Below, in pieces: positions 53,294 through 61,671 of a stretch of DNA of 64,000 bases. Made by a program: the position numbers and the translations under genes. The notes under the pieces are model-generated. The model was given only the letters and a program-made list of their open reading frames with translations. It did not search any database and was not told where the DNA came from. The stretch is from an uncultured Acetobacteraceae bacterium. Its GTDB lineage: Bacteria > Pseudomonadota > Alphaproteobacteria > Acetobacterales > Acetobacteraceae. Location: contig CALTUD010000009.1 in NCBI GenBank assembly GCA_943912335.1, forward strand, positions 48,240-112,239. Reading direction: 5' to 3'. Positions within the stretch are counted from its first letter, which is position 1. Every line of letters starts with the position of its first letter.

Positions 53294-55198
53294 TCAATGC
53301 CCGTAGAGCGACTTCAGCGTCAGCAGCGCATTGGCGAGCTTGGTGGCGTTGAGCACGCCGAGACCGGCTGCGTTGTCGTAGCCGGTCTTGCCGGTATAGC
53401 CCCAGTTGTCGCCGCCGGTGATGTCGTCGGTGGCGGCACTGCCCAGCCCGTAGGCGATGTTGTTCATCAGGCCGACGCGTCCGCCTGTGCCCTGCACGGC
53501 GAGTGCGGTGACGCCGTTCAGCAGCGGCGCCACGAAGCTGGTGCCGCCCCAGTAGGTGAGGACGTTGCCTTCCTCGATATACTGGTAGCCGCTGTCCGGA
53601 TCGGCGTTGGCCGAGATGTCCGGCATGTTGCGGCCTGCGAAGTTGGCCGGCAGCGTGAGGAGTTCGACGGGGCCGTTGCCCACGTCCTGGGTCAGGTACT
53701 GGTCGGCCTTGGTTCTGGTCATGCCGGCGACACCGACCTGATAATAGGGCTTCTTGAAATAGGCGCTGACGCCTCCGCCTCCGCCCTCGGCGAACAGTCG
53801 CGACAAGGCGATCGGGTGACCGAGCTCCGCGGCCTGGGTGTAGATCCAGTTCCAGCTCCAGGCCTGCTCCTGCTTCACCGAGATGACTCCGCCGGCGCGC
53901 AGCGTCTCGCTGACAGGGGTGGTGGTGCCGCCCGCTGCCGTCACCGCGGGATCGTTGGCCGGCATATCCACGGAATAGGGCGCGTTGCAGACCGGCTTCT
54001 TGACGGACGGCGTGCCGGAATTCGGGCAGCTGCGCACGGTGTCGTAGGAGCCGGAATCGCCGCTTGCCACATAGACCGACTGCCCCTGGATGCCCATTTC
54101 CAGGAAGGCGTCATGGAAGGCGTCGAGCAGATAGGTGTCCGCCGCGATGTTCTGTGACGGCTCAGCGAAGAAGTTCAGCTCCGGCTGACCCCAGCTGATG
54201 GAGACCGTGTCGGCGATGTTTTCCGAGGCGGCAGCCTCGACGCCGTCGATGAAGTTGGCCGCGTTGTTGTTCTGGGAGACGTAGACGCGCAGCCTGGCGT
54301 CCGGCGCGATGCCGCCCGATTCCTGCACGTCGAGATCGGACTCGCCTTCGCCGAGCTGGTCGCTCGGCGCGATATCGGTGCCGCCATCGACGCTCACGGT
54401 GGTGATGCGGTTCTGGTCGACGTTGAGTCCGATCGCCTTCCAGAACTGGTAGGCGTCGGCGGGGTAGAAATTCGCCAGGGTGACGATGCCGATGGTGGTG
54501 CCGCGGCCCTTGAAGCCGTTGGCGTAGATCGGATCGACATTGTAGCGGGTGGCGAAATCCTGCGGCAGATAGAAGCCCGGCGTGCCGCCGGTGAGGGTCG
54601 TACCGGCGGCGAGAGGCGTGCTGGCGGATCGGCCGGCGACGGCCGAATGTGTCCGCATCGGGTGGGAGCGATGCAACGTGTTCAGGCCGCCGATGCCGCG
54701 CACCAGGCTGCGGATGGAGGCGGGAACGGTCGGGGTGCCGGTGGGCACCATGCCGGTGTGGCCGTCCAGCGTCATGCGCTTCAGCTTGACGCCCAGCGCC
54801 GCTTCGGCCGTGCCGGCCGAGGATGTCACCTGGATCGCCAGATGGTTCGGGAACACGGTGCCGATCGTGTAACCGAGCTGGGTCAGCGCGCTTTCCACCT
54901 TGGCGATATCGGCATCGGTCGGGGCGAAGCGCTTCACGAATGCGTCGCGGGACAGGAAGTGGTGGAACTGGGGTCCGGGGGTCTGGACGGCGCGGGCGTA
55001 GGCCTCCGCGCCGCTTTCGTTACGGAGCGCGAGATAAACCGTCTGCGCGATGGGACTGCCGATCTCGACATCGCCGACCGCGACCGCGCCGGGCGCCGAG
55101 GCGTGCGCCGCGACCGGGATTGCGAGGGCCATGGCGAGGGCCGTCGTCAGCGACAACGAGCGTCGTTTTGAGCGGAAAAGAGCGATCACCAGGAGCAT
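53294..55198 (-). CDS. S53 (sedolisin) serine-carboxyl peptidase, copy 2
   Basis: This is a close paralogue of copy 1 (634 residues, same layout). Signal peptide (LTTALAMALAIPVAAHAS), pro-domain, and catalytic residues Glu286 and Asp290 in GEGESDLDVQESGG and Ser554 in WGGTSFVAP. The oxyanion Asp is in VASGDSGSYD. The C-terminus (KLANALLTLKSLYGH) is identical in both copies. Differences cluster near the processing region and around the WGGTSF/EGGTSF active site, so specificity may differ. Each gene has its own promoter, so the pair is not a simple operon. ATG 55198 matches the copy 1 start. Confidence 0.93.
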   Translation of the reverse strand: MLLVIALFRSKRRSLSLTTALAMALAIPVAAHASAPGAVAVGDVEIGSPIAQTVYLALRNESGAEAYARAVQTPGPQFHHFLSRDAFVKRFAPTDADIAKVESALTQLGYTIGTVFPNHLAIQVTSSAGTAEAALGVKLKRMTLDGHTGMVPTGTPTVPASIRSLVRGIGGLNTLHRSHPMRTHSAVAGRSASTPLAAGTTLTGGTPGFYLPQDFATRYNVDPIYANGFKGRGTTIGIVTLANFYPADAYQFWKAIGLNVDQNRITTVSVDGGTDIAPSDQLGEGESDLDVQESGGIAPDARLRVYVSQNNNAANFIDGVEAAASENIADTVSISWGQPELNFFAEPSQNIAADTYLLDAFHDAFLEMGIQGQSVYVASGDSGSYDTVRSCPNSGTPSVKKPVCNAPYSVDMPANDPAVTAAGGTTTPVSETLRAGGVISVKQEQAWSWNWIYTQAAELGHPIALSRLFAEGGGGGVSAYFKKPYYQVGVAGMTRTKADQYLTQDVGNGPVELLTLPANFAGRNMPDISANADPDSGYQYIEEGNVLTYWGGTSFVAPLLNGVTALAVQGTGGRVGLMNNIAYGLGSAATDDITGGDNWGYTGKTGYDNAAGLGVLNATKLANALLTLKSLYGH

Positions 55199-55228
55199 CC
55201 GTTCTGGGGGCGCAGGCGCGCCGGCTGC

Positions 55229-55275
55229 GACATCATGTCCGAAACGAATGCCAGTCCGTTCATGACAGAATGTCA
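55229..55275 (-). promoter_or_regulatory. Promoter and paired operator-like sites of S53 copy 2
   Basis: On the minus strand TTGACA (55276-55271) and TGGCAT (55253-55248) are spaced 17 bases apart. Dyads TGACAGAATGTCA (55263-55275) and GACATCATGTC (55229-55239) lie 65 and 31 bp from the ATG, the same distances as in copy 1. The spacing between sites is conserved while the flanking sequence differs. Confidence 0.55.
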
Positions 55276-55421
55276 AGCTGCGTCTCAAAAGATGTCCGGA
55301 TCGTGCGGGAAGGCGGCTGGTCCGGAAGAACCGGAGGCAGCGTCGGAACGCTTCCGGAACCGAGCTGCGCCTGCCGGTATCGGCCGGGCGCGAGAACAGG
55401 TGCCGGCTGCCGGAAACGAAA

Positions 55422-55447
55422 CAGGCCGCGACGGTTGTCGCGGCCTG
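55422..55447 (-). terminator. Rho-independent-like terminator after carbonic anhydrase
   Basis: CAGGCCGCGAC (55422-55432) pairs with GTCGCGGCCTG (55437-55447), an 11-bp stem around GGTT. On the minus strand it is followed by TTTCGTTT. It lies 28 bp past the carbonic anhydrase stop. Confidence 0.7.
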
Positions 55448-55475
55448 CGGGGACGTTCGAAAGGGCGGCGGAGCG

Positions 55476-56081
55476 TTATTCGAAGAATTCGACGCTGCCG
55501 TCGTCCAGGTCGTAGCGCGCGCCGATGATGCGCAGACGGCCCTGGGCCTGCGGCTCCTGCAGCAGCGTTTCGGTGTTGCGCAGGCGGTCCACCACGCGAT
55601 GCACGTTGCAGCGCACCGAGCGATCCAGCAGGTCATGCGTGCCGTCGCGGCGGGCGCGCAGCACGGCCGGCAGGATCGGCTCGATCATCTTGCCGATGCT
55701 GCCGGGGAAGGTCGCGTCTTCTTCCACCACGTTCACCGCGGCCTGCACCGCGCCGCAGCGCTCATGGCCCAGCACGACGACCAGCGGCGCGCCCAGAACC
55801 GCCACGCCGTATTCGATCGAGCCGATTGCCGCGGTATCCACCACGTTGCCGGCGTTGCGGACGATGAACAGGTCGCCGAGGCCGCAGCCGAACAGCACCT
55901 CGGGCGGCACGCGGCTGTCGGAGCAGCCGACCAGGACGCAGAACGGAGCCTGCTTTTCCGCGAGAGAGGCGCGACGCTCGGCGCCGGTCTGGTGCTTCTG
56001 GATCACCTCGCCGGAGAGATGGCGGCGATTGCCTTCCTTCAAACGGGCGAGGGCCTGATCCGGGGTGATGGTGTTGCTCAA
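55476..56081 (-). CDS. Beta-type carbonic anhydrase
   Basis: This zinc enzyme interconverts CO2 and bicarbonate in the cytoplasm. The 201-residue protein has zinc ligands Cys/Asp in VGCSDSRVPPE and His/Cys in LGHERCGAVQAAV, plus VRNAGNVVDTAAIGSIEYGV. The start is TTG 56081, since AAGGAG lies 6 bases upstream; frames further upstream contain no ribosome site. It is 46 bp downstream of a small membrane protein gene on the same strand and probably cotranscribed with it. Confidence 0.94.
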   Translation of the reverse strand: MSNTITPDQALARLKEGNRRHLSGEVIQKHQTGAERRASLAEKQAPFCVLVGCSDSRVPPEVLFGCGLGDLFIVRNAGNVVDTAAIGSIEYGVAVLGAPLVVVLGHERCGAVQAAVNVVEEDATFPGSIGKMIEPILPAVLRARRDGTHDLLDRSVRCNVHRVVDRLRNTETLLQEPQAQGRLRIIGARYDLDDGSVEFFE

Positions 56082-56127
56082 ACTAGGCTCCTTGATTGCG
56101 GGAGGGGCAGGGTCGCCCCAAGGCGGA

Positions 56128-56454
56128 TCAGCGTGCCGACATGGTGTCCGGCGCGGGGTCTCCCATCCAGTTCGGATGCTTGCGTTCGACCCAGGCCAGG
56201 CAGCGTCCGGTGAGGCGGCGCAGCGACGGAACGTCGTCCGACAGCAGAACCACCCCCAGCGGCAGCATCCAAAGCCCGAACACGGGCAGGATGGCAAGAA
56301 CGCTGCCGCAGATCAAAAGAATACCGGCCGGGATGCGGACCCATTTCGCTTCGGGTCTGCGCAGCCACGTCACGGCGTCGCGTATGCGTTGCGGCAGCCG
56401 AGTCAGCAGGCGCTGCAAGCGTTCTTCGCGTTTGAGGTCGGTCTCGTCCTGCAT
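56128..56454 (-). CDS. Small membrane protein, conserved in related bacteria, function unknown
   Basis: This is a 108-residue protein with one or two hydrophobic segments in the middle (RIPAGILLICGSVLAILPVF and LWMLPLGVVLLSDD), flanked by basic N- and C-terminal parts ending WVERKHPNWMG. Similar short proteins are sometimes labelled tryptophan synthase beta subunit in databases, which is a naming error; nothing here resembles that enzyme. ATG 56454 has AGGAG upstream. It is likely cotranscribed with the carbonic anhydrase gene; a three-hairpin repeat lies upstream. Confidence 0.75.
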   Translation of the reverse strand: MQDETDLKREERLQRLLTRLPQRIRDAVTWLRRPEAKWVRIPAGILLICGSVLAILPVFGLWMLPLGVVLLSDDVPSLRRLTGRCLAWVERKHPNWMGDPAPDTMSAR

Positions 56455-56589
56455 GATCGCTCTCCTGCCCGATCAACGGAAAGCGGTTTGGCGGCGTTGC
56501 GTTTCAAAGCATGTGTTGGACGATGTGGAGAGGATTTCATCGTGCGAGCCCGTCCAGGGCGGGCAGGCGAGAGCAATAAGGGAAGAGAT

Positions 56590-56706
56590 GTTCTTTCTTG
56601 GAAGAAAGAACCAAAGAACTTCTGTCTGATTGACATTGTGCTTTGTCGGTAGCGATAAACCAGACGGACAAAAGTCTTTCTGCTTCTTTTTCTTCAGAAA
56701 AAGAAG
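56590..56706 (-). repeat. Three-hairpin intergenic repeat, copy B (after ligA)
   Basis: This is a homologue of the element after cdd. Perfect 11-bp hairpin CTTCTTTTTCT/AGAAAAAGAAG at 56683-56706, a degenerate central inverted repeat (CTTCTGTCTG and CAGACGGACAAAAG), and a perfect 10-bp hairpin GTTCTTTCTT/AAGAAAGAAC at 56590-56611. It starts 14 bp after the ligA stop and has the same orientation relative to ligA as copy A has relative to cdd. Confidence 0.8.
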
Positions 56707-56719
56707 ACTTTCCTCGCTC

Positions 56720-58831
56720 TCATCCTTGCGACGTATCGGGTTCCGCGGTGGTCGGGGCAGGCGGCAAGCCGGCGAGTTCGCGCCAGCCGGCTTCGTCCAG
56801 CGTGTCGATGCCGAGTTCGGCGGCTTTCTTCGCCTTGGAACCGGCATCCGTGCCCAGGATCACCAGATCGGTCTTCTTGGACACGCTGTCGGTCACCTTG
56901 GCGCCCATGCGTTCGGCGATCGCCTTGGCTTCCGGCCGGGTCATGGTCAGCAGCGAGCCGGTGAATACCATGGTCTTGCCGGAAAGAGAGCCGCCTTCGG
57001 TCGCTTCCTCCGGCTGGATCTCGCGCAGCACCGAGCGCAGATCGTCCACCGCGTCGCGATTGTGTTTCTCGCTGAAGAAGGTGGCGAGCTCGTCGGCGAT
57101 CGCGGTGCCGACGCCGAGAATGCTGCCCAGGGCCAGACGCTCGTCGGAGCCGATGGTGGTGGCGGCCTGCATCTGCGCGCGCCAGCTGTCGTATGTGCCG
57201 TAATGCCGGGCGAGCAGGCGAGCATTGGTCTCGCCGATGCGGCGTATGCCGAGGCCGAACAGGAAGCGGGCGAGGGGAATGTCGCGCCGCGCGTCGATCG
57301 CCCGCATCAGCTTGGTGATGGAGGTGGTCTTCCAGCCTTCGCGGCCTTCGAGCTGCTCCGGCTCGAGGCGGAAGATGTCGGCGGGCGTGGCGATCAGCCC
57401 GGCCTCGTGGAACTCGCGGATCGATTTCTCGCCGAGTCCGTCGATGTCGAAGGCGTTGCGCGACACGAAATGGATCAGCCGCTCCACCGTCTGCGCCGGG
57501 CAAACGAGACCGCCGGTACAGCGCACCACCACCTCGCCATCGGGGCGCACCGCCTTGGAGCCGCAGACCGGGCAGTGGTCGGGAAACACGTAGGCCGGGC
57601 CGCGCTCGACGCCGGGTTCGTCCACCCGGCCGAGGATCTGCGGAATCACGTCGCCGGCGCGTTGCAGCGTGACACGGTCGCCCGGGCGGACATCCTTGCG
57701 CGCGATCTCGTCGGCGTTGTGCAGGGTGGCGTTGGTGACCAGCACGCCGCCCACGTTCACCGGCTCCAGACGTGCGACCGGCGTGAGGGCGCCGGTGCGC
57801 CCGACCTGGATGTCGATGCGCTCCAGACGCGTGACCGCCTGCTCGGCCGGGAATTTCCAGGCCACCGCCCAGCGCGGCGCGCGACCGGCGAAGCCGAGCC
57901 GGTCCTGCAGGGCCAGATCGTCAATCTTGTAGACCACGCCGTCGATGTCGTAGGCGAGGTCGGCGCGCTTGATCGTCAGATCGTTCTGGAACGCTTCCGC
58001 CGCCGCCTCGTCGGCCAGGACGCGGCCGAGTGGGTTCACGGTGAAGCCCCAGCGTTCGAGCTGTTCCAGATAGCCCTTATGTGTGGTTGCGACCGGGGCG
58101 CTCGAGCGGCCCTGCGCATAGGCGAACAGGGACAGGGGACGCGATGCTGTGATGGCCGGATCGAGCTGGCGCAGCGAACCGGCGGCAGCATTGCGCGGGT
58201 TGGCGAACAGCCTGTGGCCGTTCTCTTCCTGCGCCTTGTTGAGCCGGAGGAAATCGTCCTTGGTGAGGTAGACTTCGCCACGGATCTCGATCAGCGCCGG
58301 GGCATGGCCCTTAAGCTGCATCGGCAGGCCGCGCAGCGTGCGCAGATTGGCGGAAACGTCCTCGCCGACGATGCCGTCGCCGCGCGTGGTGCCGCGCACG
58401 AACTGTCCGTTCTCGTAGGTCAGGCTGATCGACAGCCCGTCGATCTTGGGCTCGGCCACGACCGGCAGCGGCTCGTCCTTCAGGCCGAGAAAACGCCTGG
58501 CGCGGGCGATGAAGCCTTCGAATTCGGTGCGGTCGAACACGTTGTCGAGCGACAGCATCGGCACGAGGTGCCTATGCTTGCCGAAGCCGCCATCGGGCGT
58601 GGCGCCCACCGTTTCGCTGGGCGAGTCCGCGCGCTTGAGATGCTCGAAACGTGCCTCGATCGCCGCATTGCGGCGGCGGAGCGCGTCGTATTCGGCGTCG
58701 GTCGCTTCCGGCGCGTCCTCCGTGTGGTAGGCCTCGTCGAGACGGGCCAGCCGGGTGGCGAGACGGGCGAGTTCGGCGGCGGCCTCGGTTTCGTCCAGCG
58801 CCTCCGGTGCAACGGTTTCGGGTTTGCTCAC
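56720..58831 (-). CDS. ligA: NAD-dependent DNA ligase
   Basis: LigA seals nicks in DNA using NAD+. The 703-residue protein has all domains in order: an N-terminal Ia region with YHTEDAPEATDAEYDALRRR, the adenylated Lys in EPKIDGLSISLTYENG, OB-fold, a four-Cys zinc finger (CPVCGSKAV and CTGGLVCPAQ), helix-hairpin-helix repeats, and a C-terminal BRCT domain (SLSGKTMVFTGSL, KVTDSVSKKTDLVILG). GTG 58831 overlaps the recN stop (GTGA). It is the last gene of the bamD-recN-ligA run. Confidence 0.97.
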   Translation of the reverse strand: MSKPETVAPEALDETEAAAELARLATRLARLDEAYHTEDAPEATDAEYDALRRRNAAIEARFEHLKRADSPSETVGATPDGGFGKHRHLVPMLSLDNVFDRTEFEGFIARARRFLGLKDEPLPVVAEPKIDGLSISLTYENGQFVRGTTRGDGIVGEDVSANLRTLRGLPMQLKGHAPALIEIRGEVYLTKDDFLRLNKAQEENGHRLFANPRNAAAGSLRQLDPAITASRPLSLFAYAQGRSSAPVATTHKGYLEQLERWGFTVNPLGRVLADEAAAEAFQNDLTIKRADLAYDIDGVVYKIDDLALQDRLGFAGRAPRWAVAWKFPAEQAVTRLERIDIQVGRTGALTPVARLEPVNVGGVLVTNATLHNADEIARKDVRPGDRVTLQRAGDVIPQILGRVDEPGVERGPAYVFPDHCPVCGSKAVRPDGEVVVRCTGGLVCPAQTVERLIHFVSRNAFDIDGLGEKSIREFHEAGLIATPADIFRLEPEQLEGREGWKTTSITKLMRAIDARRDIPLARFLFGLGIRRIGETNARLLARHYGTYDSWRAQMQAATTIGSDERLALGSILGVGTAIADELATFFSEKHNRDAVDDLRSVLREIQPEEATEGGSLSGKTMVFTGSLLTMTRPEAKAIAERMGAKVTDSVSKKTDLVILGTDAGSKAKKAAELGIDTLDEAGWRELAGLPPAPTTAEPDTSQG

Positions 58832-60564
58832 AGCAGACGCTCCGCGCCGGTTGCCAGCAGGCTGTCGGCGGCGGCGCGTGCGGCCTCTGTGATCTGTTCG
58901 CCGGCCAGCATGCGGGCGATCTCCTCGCGTCGTTCGGTGCCGTTCAACGGCTCGGCGCGTGTTTCGGTGCGGCCGGCGCGCACCTGCTTGGCGATGCGCA
59001 GATGATGGTTGCCGCGGGCCGCCACCTGCGGGCTGTGTGTGACCACCAGAACCTGCACCGCGTCCGACACCCGGGCGAGACGCTCGCCGATCGAGGCCGC
59101 CGTGGCGCCGCCGACGCCGGAATCGACCTCATCGAACACCAGGGTCGGGATCGCGGAGCGGCCGGCCAGAACGACCTTCAGCGCCAGCATCAAACGCGAC
59201 AACTCGCCGCCGGAAGCGACCTTGGCCAACGGGCCGGGCGGCTGTCCCGGATTGGCGGCGATCAGGAACTGCGCCTGTTCGGTGCCGCGCGCGGTCCAGC
59301 TTTCGGGCGGCAGGGGTTCAATCTGCACGATGAAGCGGGCCCGTTCCAGGCGCAGCGGCTTGAGTTCGGCCATCACCGCGGCTTCGAGCTTCTTCGCGGC
59401 GCTCGTCCGGGTGGCGGTGAGGGTGCTGCACTCGGCGACGAAGGCGGCGCGTGCCTCTGCCACCGCCTGTTCCAGCGCGCCGATGCGCGCCTGCCCGCTG
59501 TCCAGCGCCTCGAGCCGGCCGCGCAGCTCGGCCAGAAGGGAAGGCAGTTCCAGCACCGCCACGCCATGCTTGCGGGCGGCGGCGCGCAGGGCGAACAGCC
59601 GTTCCTCGGTCTGCTCCAGCAGCTTGGGGTCGCCGTCCTGGTCGGAAGCAAGACGCGACAGGAGCGCTTCCGCCTCGCCGAGGGCGGCTTCGGCCTGATC
59701 CAACGCGTCCAGCGCCGCCTGGGCGCGGGCGGCAGCGCTGTCGCTGGCGGGCTGATCGTCCGCCTCCGCGCCGGGGGCGGGCAGCAGGCGCTGCAAGGCG
59801 CGCGTGGCGGCGCGGAGGGCGGCGCCGGGGCCGGAATTGCGACGGTCGCGCGGGGTCAGCTCGGCCAGGGCGGCGGCGATGGCTTCCGCGCGTCGTTCGC
59901 CCTGTTGCAGCCCCTGGCGCGTGGCGGCGAGCTGGTTTTCCTCATCGGGCTGCGGGGCGAGTTCGCCCAGATCCTGCACCGATTGTCGCAGCCATTCCTC
60001 TTCGCGGGCGGCCTCCTCGACCTTGGAGCGTGCGTCGTCCAGCGCCTTGCGGGCCGCGACCCAGTCGGCGTGTCTGGCGCGGACGCGCTTGCGCAGGGCG
60101 GGGGGCACGCCGAACGCGTCCAGCAGATCGAGATGGATCGCCGGATCGGCCAGACCCATCTGCTCGTGCTGGCCCTGGATTTCCACCAGGAGCGCGCCGA
60201 CGCGCTTCAGCAGGCCGACGCTGGCCGGCTGGTCGTTCACCGTGGCGCGCGACCGTCCGTCGCGCGTGACCACGCGCCGGAGCACCACCGATTCGCCGTC
60301 CTCATGGCCGATGCCGTGCTCGCGCAGCAGATCGTGCAGCGGGTGGTCGGCGGAGAGATCGAAACAGGCGGTGACGCCGGCCTGTTCGGCGCCGGCGCGC
60401 ACCACGCCGGAAACGGCGCGCTCGCCCAGGGCGAGGCCGAGGCTGTCGAGCAGGATCGACTTGCCGGCGCCGGTCTCGCCCGTGAGCACGGTGAGGCCGG
60501 GATGGAACGGCAGGTCGAGCCGCTCGATCAGCACCATGTCGCGGATCGAGAGTTGGGTCAGCAT
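58828..60564 (-). CDS. recN: DNA repair protein RecN
   Basis: RecN is an SMC-like ATPase for double-strand break repair. The 578-residue protein has the N-terminal half-ATPase with Walker A (LTGETGAGKSILLDSLGL), a long coiled-coil middle rich in Glu/Ala/Arg, and the C-terminal half with the signature ASGGELSRLMLALK and Walker B (PTLVFDEVDSGVGGATA). ATG 60564 lies 28 bp after bamD. It overlaps ligA by 4 bp. Confidence 0.97.
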   Translation of the reverse strand: MLTQLSIRDMVLIERLDLPFHPGLTVLTGETGAGKSILLDSLGLALGERAVSGVVRAGAEQAGVTACFDLSADHPLHDLLREHGIGHEDGESVVLRRVVTRDGRSRATVNDQPASVGLLKRVGALLVEIQGQHEQMGLADPAIHLDLLDAFGVPPALRKRVRARHADWVAARKALDDARSKVEEAAREEEWLRQSVQDLGELAPQPDEENQLAATRQGLQQGERRAEAIAAALAELTPRDRRNSGPGAALRAATRALQRLLPAPGAEADDQPASDSAAARAQAALDALDQAEAALGEAEALLSRLASDQDGDPKLLEQTEERLFALRAAARKHGVAVLELPSLLAELRGRLEALDSGQARIGALEQAVAEARAAFVAECSTLTATRTSAAKKLEAAVMAELKPLRLERARFIVQIEPLPPESWTARGTEQAQFLIAANPGQPPGPLAKVASGGELSRLMLALKVVLAGRSAIPTLVFDEVDSGVGGATAASIGERLARVSDAVQVLVVTHSPQVAARGNHHLRIAKQVRAGRTETRAEPLNGTERREEIARMLAGEQITEAARAAADSLLATGAERLL

Positions 60565-60592
60565 GGCGGACAGATAGGGCGCGCGGCCCGGA

Positions 60593-61567
60593 TCAGAACA
60601 CCGAGTGGACCATGCGGCCGAAGAATCCGCGCCTCTGCTTCACGGGGACCGGGGCGGCGGCGGGCGCGTCGGCGACCGGCGGGGCAGTTCCGTCCGCGAC
60701 CGGCGCGGCTGTCCCGGAGATCGGCTGGCCGGGCGGGACGTTGCTCGGCTGCAACGCGTTGGAGCGGCGCAGATTGCTGTAGGCGTCCTGATACCAGGGG
60801 CTGCCGGGGTAGTTGTAGCCGAGCACGGAAGCATTGCGCCGTGCCTGATCGGTCAGGCCGAGCTTGAGATCGACCTCGACCAGACGGGCGAGCGCTTCCG
60901 CGGCATGGTTGGTGGTCTGGAAATCCTGCACCACGCGCTGGTAGCGGTTGATGGCCGCCGCATAATCGTGCTGCCGCTCGTAGTAGCGGCCCACCAGCAT
61001 CTCCTTGCCGGCGAGATGGTCGCGGCACAAATCGATCTTGAGACGCGCGTCGCGGGCATAGGCGGTGTCGGGGAAGCGCGTCACCACGTCCTGGAGCGCG
61101 TTCATCGCCTGGACCGTGCCTTGCTGGTCGCGCTGGATGTCGGCGATCTGCTCGTAATAGCAGAGGGCGCGCAGGTAATACGCATAGGCCGCGTCGTCGC
61201 TGGTCGGATGCAGCTGCAGGAAGCGATCGATCTGCTGCACCGCGTCCGGATAGCTCTGCTGCAGATAGTAGGCATAGCCTTCCATCAGCTGAGCGTTGGC
61301 GGTGTAGCCCGAATACGGGAAGTTCTGCTGGATGGTCTCGAATTGGGAAACGGCGAGCTTGTAGCGCTTGGTGTGCAGCGCATCGATGCCGTTGTTGTAG
61401 AGACCTTCCGGTGTCGGCGGGCCGGCGGGCTCTCCGACGGGCGCCTTGGAGGCGGAAAACGGGTTGATGCTGTCGAGCGTCTCGCAGCCCGCGAGCGGGA
61501 CCGCCATCAGGCCGAGCAGAAGGGAAGCCGGGGCAAGGCGCGAAAGGTGCCAAGAAGTAAGCGACAT
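60593..61567 (-). CDS. bamD: Outer-membrane assembly lipoprotein BamD (ComL)
   Basis: BamD is an essential lipoprotein of the outer-membrane protein insertion complex. The 324-residue protein has a signal peptide with lipobox LAGC, then about five TPR-like helical pairs (EGLYNNGIDALHTKRYKLAV, FPYSGYTANAQLMEGYAYYL, FPDTAYARDARLKIDLCRDH). A Pro/Ala-rich C-terminal tail ends RRGFFGRMVHSVF, longer than in E. coli (245). ATG 61567 was chosen because the signal peptide begins there; an upstream extension of 49 codons has no support. It follows lpxC by 104 bp. Confidence 0.95.
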   Translation of the reverse strand: MSLTSWHLSRLAPASLLLGLMAVPLAGCETLDSINPFSASKAPVGEPAGPPTPEGLYNNGIDALHTKRYKLAVSQFETIQQNFPYSGYTANAQLMEGYAYYLQQSYPDAVQQIDRFLQLHPTSDDAAYAYYLRALCYYEQIADIQRDQQGTVQAMNALQDVVTRFPDTAYARDARLKIDLCRDHLAGKEMLVGRYYERQHDYAAAINRYQRVVQDFQTTNHAAEALARLVEVDLKLGLTDQARRNASVLGYNYPGSPWYQDAYSNLRRSNALQPSNVPPGQPISGTAAPVADGTAPPVADAPAAAPVPVKQRRGFFGRMVHSVF

Positions 61568-61671
61568 CGACCTGCCGGCGTTGATGGAAAGGGATCGCCT
61601 TATATCACGCGACGGTCTGGCGGGAAGCCGTTGCGATCCGGCACGATTTGCCGGAGTCACGCCGAAGGCGG

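Noticed and set aside
56128..56454. Possible label tryptophan synthase beta subunit for the small membrane protein
   Set aside because: Such a label exists for similar short proteins, but there is no PLP site or trpB fold; only hydrophobic segments are present.
56630..59005. Long plus-strand frame opposite ligA
   Set aside because: Its composition (Gly/Arg/His/Asp-rich, no motif) mirrors the third-position bias of ligA on the other strand.
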